A stretch of DNA of 64,000 nt from Planctomycetota bacterium (GTDB taxonomy: Bacteria > Planctomycetota > UBA1135 > UBA2386): positions 1-64,000 of the forward strand of contig JADLFX010000031.1 in NCBI GenBank assembly GCA_020849665.1. The letters run 5' to 3'. The translations under genes and the position numbers were made by a program. Shown piece by piece: positions 63,085-64,000 of the stretch. Within the stretch, counting starts at the first letter, position 1, and each line of letters begins with the position of its first letter. The notes under the pieces were generated by a model. That model searched no databases. It was not told where the DNA came from and worked only from the letters and a program-made list of their open reading frames with translations.

Positions 63085-64000
63085 TCATTTGGCGTCGATC
63101 TCCGCCTGGGCGAGGCGCGCCCAGGCACTCTGGGGATGGCGGCGGGTCACGATCTCGAAGTACGCGCGGGCGCGCTGGCCGGCGCCGTCTCCCTCCTTGG
63201 CGGGACCGAGCGCCTTGACCACCAACCCGAGGTGGTAGAGGGCCTTGGCGGTGGCGTCGCCATTGCTGCCGTCGAGCAGGTTGGCCTGGGCCAGGGCGAT
63301 CTGGGCCTCGCGCAGCAGCTTCTCGTCCTTGGCGGCCTTGGCCCGCAGGTAGAGGGCCTGCCCCTTGCCGGCCAGGGCCGCGGCCTGGATCGCGGCCGGC
63401 TTGTCCGTGCCGCCGATGCGGTTCCAGTAGTCGGTCGCGTCCTGCAGGCGGTTCTCGGCCACGAAGGTCTCGCCCGCGCCGATCAGCGCCTCGACCTTCA
63501 GGCGTTCCAGGTCGCTGTCGGGTTTGCCCAACTGCGCCACGGCCGCGTCCACCGCTCCCTGGACGGCCTGGAACGCGGACCGGGCGTCGGCCTGCTTTCC
63601 TTGGCTGGCCTGGGCGAGGGCCTTCTCGAACTTGGCGCGCGCGTCCCACTGCACCCCCCAGTTCTCCTTCACCGCGGTGGTCTCGACCTCGGTGAGCGCG
63701 GCCTCGGCCTCGGCGGCCTTGCCGTCGAGGCGCAGCGCGCGGCCGAGGAGGAACTTGGCCTCCGGCAGCCGCCACGCGGTGGGGTAGTCCTTGAGGAACG
63801 CCTTCAGGGCATCGACCGCGGCGGCGGCGCGGTCCTTCTGCCGCGCCGCGGCGGCCACCAGGGCGCGCGTGGCCAGGAAGCGCGCCTCGGCCTGCAGCGG
63901 CTTCCGCTCCGTGGTCTTGGCCGCCTCCTGGTAGAGATTGGCGGCGTTGTCGAACTCGCCCTTGGCCTCGGCCGCGGCGCCGGTGCGGAAGGTCTCCGGC
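63085..64000 (-). CDS. TPR-repeat protein, 5' part outside the window
   Basis: The frame stays open to the right edge, so the start is missing. The visible 304 residues are a string of TPR-like helix pairs (ANLYQEAAKTTERKPLQAEA; RAYFEIVTRRHPQSAWARLA), rich in Ala/Lys/Glu, ending AQAEIDAK. Large exported TPR proteins often lie next to ExbB/ExbD in Planctomycetes; this one is 173 bp upstream of ExbB on the same strand, so it may belong to the same cluster. Confidence 0.8.
   Translation of the reverse strand, partial: PETFRTGAAAEAKGEFDNAANLYQEAAKTTERKPLQAEARFLATRALVAAAARQKDRAAAAVDALKAFLKDYPTAWRLPEAKFLLGRALRLDGKAAEAEAALTEVETTAVKENWGVQWDARAKFEKALAQASQGKQADARSAFQAVQGAVDAAVAQLGKPDSDLERLKVEALIGAGETFVAENRLQDATDYWNRIGGTDKPAAIQAAALAGKGQALYLRAKAAKDEKLLREAQIALAQANLLDGSNGDATAKALYHLGLVVKALGPAKEGDGAGQRARAYFEIVTRRHPQSAWARLAQAEIDAK

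Overview
The window is a very GC-rich stretch of chromosome from a Gram-negative bacterium. The outer-membrane and periplasmic machinery (BamA, a second Omp85-like barrel, MacAB-TolC-type efflux, a secretin, ExbB/ExbD) shows two membranes. Several secreted proteins share a characteristic C-terminal beta-rich domain, the codon use is extremely GC-biased, and many small overlapping gene pairs occur. Together these fit a deep-branching Planctomycetota lineage; that placement is an inference from gene style, not from a marker gene. There is no rRNA, CRISPR array, IS element or prophage. One tRNA (Val, CAC) lies at the left edge.

Layout. 0-14.6 kb: tRNA-Val, a DUF1579-type secreted protein, a small + strand cluster, homoserine kinase, ALDH7 aldehyde dehydrogenase, an Omp85-like outer-membrane protein, a GT2/DUF2304 pair, a TPR-DUF2911 protein, a tandem amidohydrolase pair (the second without its metal-binding HxH) and a secreted protein. 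14.6-21.5 kb: an EamA exporter, a membrane-anchored protein, a Tat-exported PaoABC-like molybdenum hydroxylase operon ending in a small Cys-rich protein, a DUF4440-like protein and a DinB protein. 21.5-25.9 kb: a 12-repeat kelch-like secreted protein and a DUF47-Pit phosphate transport operon preceded by a Pho-box-like direct repeat. 26-31.4 kb: an N-acyl-D-amino-acid deacylase operon, then two tandem genes whose in-frame TGA falls exactly at the first redox position of a thioredoxin-fold CxxC motif (UxxC). Each TGA is followed by a bacterial SECIS-like hairpin at the expected distance, so both are best read as exported selenoproteins. 31.5-37.3 kb: MacB-like permease and ATPase, MacA-like adaptor and TolC-like channel. 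37.4-47.3 kb: stand-alone CoaB, FtsK, a motor-less FtsK-like companion, DnaB and BamA. 47.3-51.7 kb: a secreted protein and hutH-hutU. 52-54.7 kb: a ParA/BY-kinase-type ATPase, a coiled-coil protein and a MamK-like bacterial actin in one operon. 54.9-64 kb: a secreted protein, a HAD phosphatase, then a secretin cluster with a chimeric lipoprotein, two ExbD, one ExbB and a TPR protein that runs off the right edge.

Most interesting points. (1) The twin UxxC thioredoxin-fold selenoproteins (28.9-31.4 kb). (2) A membrane protein with the FtsK N-terminal and gamma-domain ends but no motor, directly downstream of ftsK. (3) A MamK-like actin operon with no visible magnetosome genes. (4) A lipoprotein that looks like a fusion of the N-terminal module of the neighbouring secretin with the periplasmic domain of the neighbouring ExbD. 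(5) A domain family repeated at the C-termini of secreted proteins across the window.
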